Below are positions 7,779 through 16,306 of a DNA stretch of 33,660 nucleotides, one piece after another (positions within the stretch are counted from its first letter, which is position 1; each line of letters starts with the position of its first letter). A program made the position numbers and the translations under genes. Under the pieces are notes generated by a model. The model saw only the letters and a program-made list of their open reading frames with translations. It had not been told where the DNA came from and searched no databases. The stretch spans positions 1 to 33,660 of the forward strand of contig JANRKN010000015.1 in assembly GCA_033763435.1 (NCBI GenBank), given 5' to 3'. The stretch is from JANRKN01 sp033763435. GTDB lineage: Bacteria > Planctomycetota > Phycisphaerae > Phycisphaerales > UBA1924.

Positions 7779-8189
7779 TCACATCGCGGCCGAGGCGTCG
7801 GCATCGCCCTGCACGGCGCCTGCGGCGGCATCGGTCCCCGCGTCGGTCCCGCCGGGCATCGTCATCACGACCTGCCCGTAGCCCAGACCCTTCAGCTCGT
7901 TGGACCAGAGAATCTTGCCCGTGAAGCGGTCCAGCGCGTGCACGTAGCCGCTGAGCCCCGCGAACACATACGGCCCGCGCGCGAGCAGCGTCACGATGCT
8001 GCTGGCCTGAGGCAGCTTGGTTCGCCAGAGTTCCTGGCCCGTCGTCGGGTCCAGCGCGAGCACGTGCTGCGAGATCGAGAGATAAAGAAAGTCGATCGTG
8101 CCCCCGGCGTCACCCCCCACGCTCGCGGCGGCGGCAAGGGCGTTCATCGCGGCGCGGTGGGCGGCGGCGGCAGCTCCGGCGTGGGCCAT
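7779..8189 (-). CDS. Mini PQQ-repeat (beta-propeller blade) protein
   Basis: A 136-residue protein with an Ala-rich N-terminus (about 1-25) and two to three PQQ/BamB-type blade motifs. These include HVLALDPTTGQELWRTKLP (about 45-63) and YVHALDRFTGKILWSNEL (about 82-99), with the A-L-D-x-x-T-G-x-x-L-W signature twice. The tail is rich in Ala, Gly and Asp. Full PQQ propellers have 6-8 blades (about 300-400 residues), so this protein is either a fragment or must oligomerise. No signal peptide is evident. The start at 8189 is supported by AAGGAG 8 nt upstream and a TACGCT hexamer at 8225-8220. The open frame continues upstream to 9095, but that part is antisense to scoB and not coding. Confidence 0.7.
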   Translation of the reverse strand: MAHAGAAAAAHRAAMNALAAAASVGGDAGGTIDFLYLSISQHVLALDPTTGQELWRTKLPQASSIVTLLARGPYVFAGLSGYVHALDRFTGKILWSNELKGLGYGQVVMTMPGGTDAGTDAAAGAVQGDADASAAM

Positions 8190-8219
8190 TGGGGGTCTCC
8201 TTCTTCGACGGACGTGCCA

Positions 8220-8225
8220 AGCGTA
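8220..8225 (-). promoter_or_regulatory. Putative -10 element (TACGCT) of the PQQ-repeat gene
   Basis: TACGCT on the minus strand would give a leader of about 25 nt that includes the AAGGAG Shine-Dalgarno. The -35 is weak. Confidence 0.35.
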
Positions 8226-8255
8226 CGGGCCTGAGAGTACCGCGCGGAAGGTCGG

Positions 8256-8261
8256 TACACT
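8256..8261 (+). promoter_or_regulatory. Putative -10 element (TACACT) of scoB
   Basis: TACACT precedes the scoB start by 33 nt, leaving room for the GGAGG at 8286-8290. It fits the TAYRCT pattern seen elsewhere in the window. No good -35 is visible. Confidence 0.3.
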
Positions 8262-8294
8262 CGTGACTGTTGGGGAACGCACGCCGGAGGTTGC

Positions 8295-8954
<660 letters not shown>

Positions 8955-8984
8955 CCGGCAGCAAACCAAGCCAAGGGGGTCGTC

Positions 8985-9326
8985 ATGAAGGTTTATCAGG
9001 TCGTCATCATGACCGCGGGGGGCGAGACGATCACGCGCTACTACCGCGCGGGCGATCGGCGCGACATCGACGCGCGGCTCCGGCGCGAGGGGCACATCTC
9101 CTGGAACTGCTACGAAACCCAGCCGGGCATGCTGCCCACCGATGCCGAGGTCGTTGAGCTGCCCTCATCGCAGATCACCAGCACGATTCAGGCCAGCCTG
9201 ATCCAGCGCCCGGTGCTGACAATCGCGCTCGGCGTGTTTCTGGGCATCATCGCAGCCTACGTCGCGATTCTCGTGCTCTCGTACATCTTCATGATGTTGT
9301 TCGGACCCGTCGGCATACTCCGCTGA
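8985..9326 (+). CDS. Small membrane protein of unknown function
   Basis: A 113-residue protein I do not recognise. Residues 1-75 look like a small soluble alpha/beta domain (MKVYQVVIMTAGGETITRYY at the start), followed by a hydrophobic hairpin or single long membrane segment at about 76-107. AAGGGGG (8973-8979) lies 5 nt before the ATG. It follows scoB after 30 bp on the same strand and is probably co-transcribed. Its stop codon is separated from the convergent zinc-ribbon gene by a single base. Confidence 0.7.
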   Translation: MKVYQVVIMTAGGETITRYYRAGDRRDIDARLRREGHISWNCYETQPGMLPTDAEVVELPSSQITSTIQASLIQRPVLTIALGVFLGIIAAYVAILVLSYIFMMLFGPVGILR

Positions 9327-9327
9327 C

Positions 9328-9741
9328 TCAGCCCTTGCCGAAGAGCGAGCGCAACCGTTCGCCGAGCGTGAAGGTCGCCAGGTCGCGCAGTTCGCCCGCG
9401 TCGAGCAGGATGCCGAAGCACGACTTGCACTTGTGCAGCTTGACGTGCGCTTGTTCGGGGTGAGCGAACTCGGTGAGGGGCTCGCCGTCGCGCGGGCAGC
9501 GGATTTTGCGCCCGGCCGCGGTGGGCTGCGGGCCCGAGCAGGCCTTGTCGAGCGCCTCGGCGAGGGACTTGTCTTTCTGGGCCGCGGAGAAATCCGCAGG
9601 ATCCAGCCAGAGCGCGCCGCACTCGCCGCAGCGGTCGGCCGTCACGCCCTCGAGCTGGAGCTTGTCCATCGGCGCATCGCACACCGGGCAGTTGAGGGTG
9701 AAGCTGCGCGAGCCGGCGCGGGTGAGTTCGTGACGGGCCAT
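9328..9741 (-). CDS. Double zinc-ribbon (zf-TFIIB-type) protein
   Basis: A 137-residue protein with two zf-TFIIB-like ribbons. The first has Cys at 18, 21, 38 and 41 in C-P-V-C...C-G-E-C-G-A-L-W-L-D. The second reads C82-P-R-D...C105-K-S-C108-F-G-I-L-L-D-A-G-E-L. In the second the fourth ligand is replaced by Asp85, so it may bind metal less well. The C-G-x-x-W-L-D-x-x-E/D-L signature is characteristic of this family, whose role is poorly known. The frame is open to 9825, but MARHELTR at 9741 is the natural start: the extension reads like non-coding sequence and would overlap the dipeptidase region. Confidence 0.75.
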   Translation of the reverse strand: MARHELTRAGSRSFTLNCPVCDAPMDKLQLEGVTADRCGECGALWLDPADFSAAQKDKSLAEALDKACSGPQPTAAGRKIRCPRDGEPLTEFAHPEQAHVKLHKCKSCFGILLDAGELRDLATFTLGERLRSLFGKG

Positions 9742-9818
9742 AGCTTCCAGTCTACCGTCGCTGGGCGGCACGCGGCGCACATTGGGCCGTGCTTTGCCGC
9801 AGGAAAGGGCTCCTGGCG

Positions 9819-10841
9819 ATGGCACACACCCCCGGCTGGTTCGATGCGCACCTGGACCTTGCGTACATCGCGCGTGCTGGGCGCGACATGCTCGCGGAGG
9901 ACCCGACGCGCGCGGGCGGGCCCGATCAGCCGGGCGCGGTCACGCTGCCGTCCCTGAGCGCCGGGCGCGTGACGCATGCGCTCGCGACGGTGTTTACGGA
10001 GACAGGCGGGAGCGAGCCGGGCCTGGGCTATGCCTCGGGCGATGCCGCGGGCGCCAGGGCCGCGGGGGTCGCGCAGCTCGAGCTGTACCACCGCTGGGCG
10101 AGCGAGGGGCGCGTGAGTTTCTTCGGGAGCGCGCCGACCACCACACCGACCACTGCGCCGCTCTCGATCGGCATCCTGGTCGAGGGCGCGGATCCGATCT
10201 CGGGCCCGGACGAGCTCGCGTGGTGGAAGAGCCGCGGCGTCGTCGCGATCGGGCTCACGTGGGCGCGCGCCTCGCGCTACGCGGGCGGCAACACCGACAC
10301 GCAGGGCCTGACCGACCTAGGCCGCGCGATGATCCCCGCGATGGACGCCCTCGGCCTCGTGCACGACCTGAGCCACCTCTCAGACGCGGCGCTCGACGAG
10401 CTGCTGACGCGGACCGACCGCCCGGTGATCGCATCGCACTCCAACTGCCGATCGATCGTCGACGCGCCGGGCGGCGGCCCGAGGCAGCGACACCTGCGCG
10501 ACGAGACCATCCGCGAGATCGCGCGCCGGGGCGGCATGATCGGGCTGAATGTCTTTACGCCCTTCATCGTCCCGGGCGCAGCGCGCAGTCCGCGCGCGAC
10601 GATCGAGCAGTGGTGCGACCACGCCGAGCACGCCGCGGCGCTGATGGGAAGGCGCGACCTCCTGGGCTTGGGCTCGGACATGGACGGCGGGTTCTCCGCC
10701 GCGATGATGCCCGAGGGCGTCGACCTGCCCGCGCACCTGGATCGGCTCCTCGAAGGCCTCGCGCGGCGCGGCTGGACGCCCGCGGAACTCGAAGGCTTCA
10801 AGGGCGCCAACTGGCGCAGGTTCTGGAAGCTCGCGAAGTAA
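9819..10841 (+). CDS. Membrane dipeptidase family (M19) metallopeptidase
   Basis: A 340-residue protein of the renal-dipeptidase family (amidohydrolase fold), which hydrolyses dipeptides including D-amino-acid-containing ones. The visible metal ligands are H11-x-D13 in FDAHLDLAY, bridging E122 in LVEGAD, H186 in HDLSH and H207 in ASHSN. A G-L-G-S-D-M-D-G motif follows near residue 290. There is no signal peptide, so it is likely cytoplasmic; the natural substrate could be peptidoglycan-derived or dietary dipeptides. An in-frame ATG at 9789 would add 10 residues; 9819 is preferred because a purine-rich AGGAAAGGG lies about 10 nt upstream. Its TAA stop directly abuts the stop of the convergent M48 gene with no spacer. 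Confidence 0.88.
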   Translation: MAHTPGWFDAHLDLAYIARAGRDMLAEDPTRAGGPDQPGAVTLPSLSAGRVTHALATVFTETGGSEPGLGYASGDAAGARAAGVAQLELYHRWASEGRVSFFGSAPTTTPTTAPLSIGILVEGADPISGPDELAWWKSRGVVAIGLTWARASRYAGGNTDTQGLTDLGRAMIPAMDALGLVHDLSHLSDAALDELLTRTDRPVIASHSNCRSIVDAPGGGPRQRHLRDETIREIARRGGMIGLNVFTPFIVPGAARSPRATIEQWCDHAEHAAALMGRRDLLGLGSDMDGGFSAAMMPEGVDLPAHLDRLLEGLARRGWTPAELEGFKGANWRRFWKLAK

Positions 10842-11873
10842 TCAGCGCGACGCGAGAGCGGCGCCATCCACCGGCGTCGGGGCGTGTGTGTGCGCCCGGG
10901 CCTGCGGCGAATGGCTCTGCTGTGCCGCGCACACGCCGCACCATGACGCGGTGTTGCGCAGGTCGAATCGGCCGTCGGGCAGCCGCGCGACGGTCCTTGC
11001 CGAAGGCGTCGCGGGCGGGAGCGACGAGAGCTTGGAGAGGAAGTTCGCGCGGAACTCGGACTCGTTGAGCTTGTAGCGCGCATCGCCCTGCGTGAAGCTG
11101 TACTCAGAGGCGATCAGCCGGTCGGCCTGCTGGATGCGCGCGTCGGGATCGGGGTGCGTGGAGAAGAACGAGTCGAGCCCGCCCCCCGAGCCGCCCGCCG
11201 CGGCCTTGAGGATCTCCATCACCTGCCGCACGCCCTGCGGGTTGTACATCGCCTTGGTCATGTAGCGCATGCCCAGCGCGTCGGCCTGCAGCTCCTGATT
11301 GCGCGAGTAGCGCAGGACGATGAGGTTGCCCGCGGTGTCGACGGCATTGGCAACCTCCGCGCCCGCCGCGGCCTCGGCGACTTTCGTGCCCAGGCCCGCG
11401 ATGGTCTGGCGGAAGATCCCGTCGTTGGCATGCCGCGCGGTGACGTGCCCGATCTCGTGCCCGAGCACGGCCGCGAGCTGCGCCTCGTTGGTCATCTTCT
11501 GCATCAGCCCGCGCGAGATGAACACCTTGCCCCCGGGGAGCGCAAAGGCGTTGATCACCTCGGAATTGAGCACCGTGAACTCCCACGGCAGCGAGGGATA
11601 GTCGGCCTCGGTGTGCTGCGCGAGGTTCTGGCCCAGCGTGCGGACGTAGCTCCTGATCGACGCCGAGGGAATCTCACCGCCGTACTCGGCCGTGAGCTGC
11701 GGCTGCGCTTCGGAGCCCAGCGCGATCTCCTGACTCCGGCCGATCATGCTGAACTGTCGCTGCCCCGTCGCGGGGTTCACCGAGCAGGCGGCGAGCGAGG
11801 CGAGCATCCCCGCGGCGAGCGCGAGGCGAAGGGAACGACCGAACTGGCGACCGAACTGGCGACGCGCAACCAT
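10842..11873 (-). CDS. M48-family metalloprotease lipoprotein
   Basis: A 343-residue exported zinc protease of the BepA/LoiP-like M48 group that acts in the periplasm, usually in envelope quality control. The signal peptide ends in the lipobox L-A-A-C30. The catalytic motif is H139-E-I-G-H143, with E194 in N-Q-E-L-Q-A-D as third ligand. A C-terminal Pro-rich tail contains one C-x-x-C pair. GGAG lies 6 nt before the ATG at 11873. A 12-bp tandem duplication, CGACCGAACTGG (11836-11847, 11848-11859), repeats R-Q-F-G in the basic n-region of the signal peptide. The frame is open further upstream to 12074, but that part lies in the divergent promoter region. Confidence 0.9.
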   Translation of the reverse strand: MVARRQFGRQFGRSLRLALAAGMLASLAACSVNPATGQRQFSMIGRSQEIALGSEAQPQLTAEYGGEIPSASIRSYVRTLGQNLAQHTEADYPSLPWEFTVLNSEVINAFALPGGKVFISRGLMQKMTNEAQLAAVLGHEIGHVTARHANDGIFRQTIAGLGTKVAEAAAGAEVANAVDTAGNLIVLRYSRNQELQADALGMRYMTKAMYNPQGVRQVMEILKAAAGGSGGGLDSFFSTHPDPDARIQQADRLIASEYSFTQGDARYKLNESEFRANFLSKLSSLPPATPSARTVARLPDGRFDLRNTASWCGVCAAQQSHSPQARAHTHAPTPVDGAALASR

Positions 11874-11911
11874 GAGCTTCTCCAGCGTGCGAACGGGCTG
11901 AGGCGAATCCG

Positions 11912-11962
11912 CAGACTCTGAGGCCCGAAACGATACCGCACGCGCCGTATCGTTGGAGTCTG
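11912..11962. promoter_or_regulatory. Nested inverted repeats in the M48/ubiE divergent promoter region
   Basis: AACGATAC (11929-11936) mirrors GTATCGTT (11947-11954). Outside them CAGACTC (11912-11918) mirrors GAGTCTG (11956-11962). The inner arms place TATCGT on each strand pointing outward, so they could be two divergent -10 elements as well as a regulator site. Confidence 0.5.
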
Positions 11963-12013
11963 TCCCCCGCCACTTCACCGCACACCCGCCCCCGCCCCGG
12001 AAAGCCTCCCCGC

Positions 12014-12844
12014 ATGACTTCGACGCACCAGCCCACGCCCGGTTCGGCCACCCCCGCAGGGCCCGCGAGCGCAAGCCCTGCTGCGGGCACGGCTTCCGGC
12101 GAGCCGGCCTGGGCGGACCCGGAGCTGCGTGACCCGCACGGGCACGGGCGCAAGGCGGAAAAGGTCCGGCGGATGTTCGCGGCGATCGCGGGGTCGTACG
12201 ACCTGAACAACCGCGTGCACTCGCTCGGGCGCGACCAAGCCTGGCGCAAGTTTGCCGTGAAGGCCGCGGCGGTCCGCGCGGGCGAGCGCGTGCTCGACGT
12301 CGCCTGCGGCACGGGCGACCTCACGCAGGCCTTCGCCGACTCGCCCGCCGAGTCGGTCGTGGGCCTGGACTTCACCCACGAGATGCTGCTCGTCGCGCAG
12401 CAGAAACGCCGGACGCACAAGGCCGGCGGCAAGGTCACGTACCTTGAGGGCGACGCGATGCGCCTGCCCTTTGCCGACGCGAGCTTTGACGTCGTCTCGA
12501 TCGCCTTCGGCATCCGCAACGTGAGCGAGCCGATGAAGGCGCTGCGCGAATTCTTCCGCGTGCTCAGGCCCGGCGGGCGCGTGGTGATCCTTGAGTTCGA
12601 GCGTCCGCGGTTTCCGATCGCGCGCTGGCTGAACGACTTCTACTGCGCCCGCATCATGCCGATCACCGCGACCGCGATCGCGCGCGACACCAGCGGCGCG
12701 TACAAGTACCTGCCCGCCTCCGTCTCGACGTTCATGGACCGCGCGAAGATGGCGAGCGCCCTTGCCGAGGCCGGGTTCACCGACATCAAGCAGCGCGGCC
12801 TCACGCTCGGGATCTGCGTCTGCTCGTGGGCCCGCAAGGCCTGA
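12014..12844 (+). CDS. ubiE: Demethylmenaquinone/ubiquinone C-methyltransferase
   Basis: A SAM-dependent class I methyltransferase that adds the ring methyl in quinone synthesis; in a planctomycete the product would be menaquinone (MenG). The 276-residue protein has an Ala/Pro-rich tail of about 45 extra residues at its N-terminus. The UbiE signature Y62-D-L-N-N-R-V-H-S-L-G...W follows, then SAM motif I, D95-V-A-C-G-T-G-D, and the second family signature around GIRNV...AL-REFFRVLRPGG. The C-terminus is intact. A weak GGAAAG lies about 9 nt before the ATG. It is divergent from the M48 gene across a palindromic promoter region and convergent with scoA (14 bp gap). Confidence 0.93.
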   Translation: MTSTHQPTPGSATPAGPASASPAAGTASGEPAWADPELRDPHGHGRKAEKVRRMFAAIAGSYDLNNRVHSLGRDQAWRKFAVKAAAVRAGERVLDVACGTGDLTQAFADSPAESVVGLDFTHEMLLVAQQKRRTHKAGGKVTYLEGDAMRLPFADASFDVVSIAFGIRNVSEPMKALREFFRVLRPGGRVVILEFERPRFPIARWLNDFYCARIMPITATAIARDTSGAYKYLPASVSTFMDRAKMASALAEAGFTDIKQRGLTLGICVCSWARKA

Positions 12845-12858
12845 GTTGTTCCAGAAAA

Positions 12859-13665
12859 TCAGCCCGCGCGGACGGTCCGCTGCTCGATGCGCTTGACGCT
12901 CGCGGTCTTCACGAGGCGATCGACGTAGTTGCCCGGCGTGTGGATCTGATCCGCGTCGATGGTGCCGGTGGGCACGATCTCCTCGACCTCGGCGATGACG
13001 AATGCCGCGGCCTGGGCCATCATCGGGTTGAAGTTCCGCGCCGTCTTGTTGAAGACCAGGTTCCCGAACTCGTCAGCCTTGGAGGCCTTCACGAGCGCGA
13101 GGTCGGCGTAGAGGCCCGTTTCCAGCACATACTCACGCGGAGAACCGGTCTGAGGCGCGGAGCCCGCGCGGCCCGCGTAGCCCTTGCCCGGGATCGTCGC
13201 GCCGCAGACGCCGTCGCTGGGGCGATAGAACGAACGCGTCTCCTTGCCGTCGGCGACGATCGTGCCCGCGCCAGTCGCGGTGTAGAACGCGGGGATGCCC
13301 GCGGCGCCCGCGCGGATGCGCTCGGCGAGGGTGCCCTGGGGGTTGAACTCGACCTCGAGCTCGCCCGAGAGGAACTGCTTCTCGAAGGTGTCGTTCTCGC
13401 CGACGTACGACGAGATCATCTTGCGGATCTGGCGCGTCTGAAGCAGCAGGCCCAGGCCCCAGGGCTCGGGGTTGCCGACGCCCGCGTTGTTGGAGATGCA
13501 GGTCAGGTTCTTCACGCCCGAATCGCGGAGGGCGATGATGAGCTGCTCGGGAATGCCGCAGAGCCCGAACCCGCCGACCATCACGGTCATGCCGTCGCGG
13601 ACAAGCCCGCGGGCGCGGAGATCGGCAAAGACATCGGCGGCGGACGGGGCGAGTTTCTTCAGCAT
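12859..13665 (-). CDS. scoA: 3-oxoacid CoA-transferase subunit A
   Basis: The alpha subunit matching scoB at 8295. The CoA-transferase motif G31-G-F-G-L-C-G-I-P-E40 is intact, and the conserved ISNNAGVG and EFNPQGTLAERIRA segments follow. At 268 residues it is about 30 longer than usual, owing to an insertion around residues 150-180 (SDGVCGATIPGKGYAGRAGS and neighbours). AAAGGAG lies just before the ATG at 13665. The start is 20 bp from the divergent ATG at 13686. Subunits A and B are normally adjacent and co-transcribed; here they are 3.9 kb apart on opposite strands, so equal expression must be achieved in trans. Confidence 0.92.
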   Translation of the reverse strand: MLKKLAPSAADVFADLRARGLVRDGMTVMVGGFGLCGIPEQLIIALRDSGVKNLTCISNNAGVGNPEPWGLGLLLQTRQIRKMISSYVGENDTFEKQFLSGELEVEFNPQGTLAERIRAGAAGIPAFYTATGAGTIVADGKETRSFYRPSDGVCGATIPGKGYAGRAGSAPQTGSPREYVLETGLYADLALVKASKADEFGNLVFNKTARNFNPMMAQAAAFVIAEVEEIVPTGTIDADQIHTPGNYVDRLVKTASVKRIEQRTVRAG

Positions 13666-13673
13666 GGCTCCTT

Positions 13674-13679
13674 TAGAAT
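13674..13679 (+). promoter_or_regulatory. Putative -10 element (TAGAAT) of a leaderless gene
   Basis: TAGAAT matches the sigma-70 -10 consensus at five of six positions and lies 6 nt before the ATG at 13686, so transcription would begin at the start codon. On the other strand the same bases read ATTCTA, close to the scoA Shine-Dalgarno. Confidence 0.4.
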
Positions 13680-13685
13680 AGCGGC

Positions 13686-14462
13686 ATGACGGGGACGCCG
13701 AAAGACGCTCGGGGGCACGCTCGCCCTCGCACGACCATGCCGCTGGACGCCGACGAGCGGGGCCTGCTGCTCGCGCTGGGTGTGGCGCTCAAGGGCCGGA
13801 GCGGCTCGGACACGATCGCGGCGGTCGCGGGCGCGGACTTTGCCGGCCCGGTTCACGTCAACGACCGCCAGATCCGCGCGATGCTCGCCTCGGGCGTGCC
13901 CGAGATCCCGATGGCGTGGGAACTGCGCGAAGCGCTGAGCCTGTTCCGCTTTGGCGAGCCGCGCGAGGGCCTTGCCGACGATCAGGCCCGCACCGCCCGC
14001 GCGATGTGCCGGGCCGCGCTTCTGCGTGCGGCGTGCGACGCTCCGCACCGCGGCGAAGGCCTTGCCAGCGCGTTCGACATCTTCCGCCTCGCGATGGAAG
14101 CCTCATTCGCGGGGCTCGGCGCCCCCGCGGCGCGTTTCCTGCTCTGGATCGCCGACCACCTGGGCACCGAGATCGGCGAGGATCCCGACCTCGTACCGTT
14201 CACCGTGCTCGCCGCGCTGACCCTCGCGGCGGACGATCACGCCTTCGCGGATGACGCCGTCGAAGCCCTCGCGCTCCGCACGCTCAAGCTGCACGACCAC
14301 TTCGCGCGCCCGCGCGCGGGGCGCTGGACCAGCGCGGCCGATCAGAACGAATGGACGCCGATGATCGCCTGGGCGGGCCAGACGCTGCGCCGGGGCGCGC
14401 AGACTCGCTCGGGCCTCGCGGCGCTCGCGCTCGAAGAAGTGGTGACCAAGTTCATCGGCTGA
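13686..14462 (+). CDS. Protein of unknown function
   Basis: A 258-residue, mostly helical, Ala/Leu-rich soluble protein that I do not recognise. It has no signal peptide and no membrane segment. Acidic and hydrophobic stretches alternate (LADDQARTARAMCRAALLRA, then FDIFRLAMEASFAGLGAP). A second in-frame ATG at 13737 (MPLDADERG) would remove 17 basic residues and is possible. The 13686 start is preferred because TAGAAT lies 6 nt upstream, a spacing shared with other leaderless candidates here. High third-position GC supports real coding. It is divergent from scoA (20 bp) and convergent with the following lipoprotein gene (18 bp). Confidence 0.65.
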   Translation: MTGTPKDARGHARPRTTMPLDADERGLLLALGVALKGRSGSDTIAAVAGADFAGPVHVNDRQIRAMLASGVPEIPMAWELREALSLFRFGEPREGLADDQARTARAMCRAALLRAACDAPHRGEGLASAFDIFRLAMEASFAGLGAPAARFLLWIADHLGTEIGEDPDLVPFTVLAALTLAADDHAFADDAVEALALRTLKLHDHFARPRAGRWTSAADQNEWTPMIAWAGQTLRRGAQTRSGLAALALEEVVTKFIG

Positions 14463-14480
14463 GTGCGGATCGCCGAGGGC

Positions 14481-15731
14481 TCACGGCTTGGCCGGCGCCG
14501 ACACCAGCACCATCACGCGCACGCTGCCCGAGGGAAGCGTGACCACTTCAATGCGCTCGGTCTCGGTCGTCCCGGGCGCAAAGCCCAGGGCCTGCGTGAG
14601 GCGCCTCCGGCCCGCGTCGAGCGCAAGCCGGCGCGCATCGCGCTCGGTCGGCGCATCGCCCGACGCGCTCACGCGGACCACGCCCTCATCGATCGTCGGT
14701 TTCTCGACCCACCACGCGGGCATGCCGGCGGTGCGCGCAGAGGGCGCCCCAGTCGGGTTCACGGCCGTTGCGGGGCTCGCGCCCGTGCCGCGGGGGTCCG
14801 TCAGCGTCGGCAGCGCGCGCGAACCGGGCCGGGGTGCGTCGGTCGTCCGGCCCGAGGCGTTGATGCCCGGCAACGGCTCGCGCCCGCCTGCGGTCGCAGA
14901 GGGCGCGGCAGTCGCGGGGGCCGAAGCGCTGGGTGCCGCGGGCGAACCGTTGGCGCGCGGAGCCCGGGCGCTCGGATTCGCACGGTCGATCGACGGATTG
15001 TCGAGCGTCGGCAACGGACGATCGGACGGGAACGCCGGGCGCGCGGGCGTCGGCTTGGCCACGGCGGGTGTGGTCGTCGTCGCGGGCGCTGCGGCGGTGC
15101 TCGAAGTCGCGGGTGCGGGTGCGGGCTTCAGGCGATCGATGTTGGGCTGATCCAGCGTCGGCATCGACCGCGCCGCGGTCCGCGAGGGCGCCGGGGCCTG
15201 CGCGGCGGGCTGCGCTGGCGATGCAGCGCGCGCGCTTGTTGCCACCCGTGCCGGGGCGGGGGCGGGCGCGGGGGCAGGCGTAGCTGCGGGGCGCGCTGCG
15301 ACGGTCGTCTCGGGCTTGGGCGTCGTGGCTGCGGGAGTGACCGGCGAGGAGACCGGCGCGGGAACCGGCGTGACGGCCGACGAACTCGCCACCGTCGCAA
15401 CTGGGGCCTTCTCCGTTGGCGCCTGCGCGACGGGCTGACTCGCCGCTGGCTGCGTCGGCGCCGCGCCCGCGGGCAACAGCGCGGCATAGTCCGGCGAGTC
15501 GTTCTTCTTCGCGACCGTCACCGTCGCCGATCGGCCCGTGCGGCGGGCCTCATCGTCCAACGAGGGCAACCGCCCGCCCGTCCGCGCGGACTCCGGGCCC
15601 GACGTCGAGCTCGCGGGAGCCTGCGCCGGGCGCGCGCCCGAGCGCGACCCGGAGCACGCCGACAGAGGCGCCAGCGCGAGCAGCAGCGCGAGCACAGGGG
15701 TAGGGCGCGAGACGAGCGGGTTGCGACGCAT
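14481..15731 (-). CDS. Ala/Pro-rich lipoprotein with LPP20-like C-terminus
   Basis: A 416-residue envelope lipoprotein. The signal peptide ends in the lipobox L-S-A-C26. The middle (about 30-330) is low-complexity Ala/Pro/Thr, like a flexible spacer across the periplasm or cell wall. It carries a recurring short motif: MPTLDQPNIDRLKP and LPTLDNPSIDRANP, plus looser copies LPSLDDEAR, LPGINASGR and LPTLTDPRG. The last 75 residues fold-like (VVRVSASGDAPTERDARRLA) resemble LPP20/DUF-type small domains found in lipoproteins. GGGAGAAGCTC precedes the ATG and shares GGAGAAGCTCATG with the M48 lipoprotein gene. It lies 38 bp after nrdR on the same strand and is probably co-transcribed. No specific function can be given. 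Confidence 0.7.
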   Translation of the reverse strand: MRRNPLVSRPTPVLALLLALAPLSACSGSRSGARPAQAPASSTSGPESARTGGRLPSLDDEARRTGRSATVTVAKKNDSPDYAALLPAGAAPTQPAASQPVAQAPTEKAPVATVASSSAVTPVPAPVSSPVTPAATTPKPETTVAARPAATPAPAPAPAPARVATSARAASPAQPAAQAPAPSRTAARSMPTLDQPNIDRLKPAPAPATSSTAAAPATTTTPAVAKPTPARPAFPSDRPLPTLDNPSIDRANPSARAPRANGSPAAPSASAPATAAPSATAGGREPLPGINASGRTTDAPRPGSRALPTLTDPRGTGASPATAVNPTGAPSARTAGMPAWWVEKPTIDEGVVRVSASGDAPTERDARRLALDAGRRRLTQALGFAPGTTETERIEVVTLPSGSVRVMVLVSAPAKP

Positions 15732-15769
15732 GAGCTTCTCCCAGTCGGAGCCGGTTCGGGCGCAGGAGT

Positions 15770-16258
15770 CTAGAAGAGCCGCTGCTGGTCCGGCACGTTG
15801 CGAGGCCAGGCCGAGAGCTCGTCGAGCTGCTTCTTGAGGTCGTCGACGCCCTTGAACTGGTAGTACTCGCTCGCAAAGCGGATGAACGCGACCTCGTCCA
15901 GGTCGCGCAGTCGGCGCATCACGCGCTCGCCGATCGTGCGGCTGGGCACCTCGCGCTCGAACTCGCGCTGCAGCTCTTCCTCGACCTCATCGACGAGCGA
16001 GTCCTTCGCGCCCTGCGAGATCGGCCGCTTGCCGCAGGCCGCTTCGACGCCCCGCAGGATGTTCTCGCGGTGGAAGGGCACGCGCGTGCCGTCCTTCTTC
16101 ACGACGACGAGCTTCGCGGCCTCTTCGACGCGTTCGTAGGTCGTGAACCGCCGACCGCACTTGAGACACTCGCGCCGACGGCGGATGACCTTGCCCGCGT
16201 CGCTGGCGCGCGAGTCGATCACCTTGTCGTCGTTGGCGTTGCAGTACGGACAGATCAC
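15770..16258 (-). CDS. nrdR: Transcriptional repressor NrdR
   Basis: NrdR senses ATP/dATP and represses ribonucleotide reductase genes. The 162-residue protein is full length. A zinc ribbon has Cys at 3, 6, 31 and 34 (M-I-C-P-Y-C...C-L-K-C-G) with the family arginines R26-R29. An ATP-cone domain covers about 47-137. The start is GTG at 16258-16256, fixed by the invariant M-x-C-P-x-C beginning. A TATGCT hexamer lies 9 nt upstream, and no Shine-Dalgarno is seen. No nrd gene lies in this window, so its targets are elsewhere; the lipoprotein gene follows after 38 bp. Confidence 0.95.
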   Translation of the reverse strand: MICPYCNANDDKVIDSRASDAGKVIRRRRECLKCGRRFTTYERVEEAAKLVVVKKDGTRVPFHRENILRGVEAACGKRPISQGAKDSLVDEVEEELQREFEREVPSRTIGERVMRRLRDLDEVAFIRFASEYYQFKGVDDLKKQLDELSAWPRNVPDQQRLF

Positions 16259-16267
16259 GGCAGCCGG

Positions 16268-16273
16268 AGCATA
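16268..16273 (-). promoter_or_regulatory. Putative -10 element (TATGCT) of nrdR
   Basis: TATGCT on the minus strand lies 9 nt before the GTG start, within the 48-bp gap to the upstream HAAS gene. It would give a leader of only a few bases. Confidence 0.35.
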
Positions 16274-16306
16274 CCCGACGCGGGCCCGGGGTGCCCGGCG
16301 ACCGAT

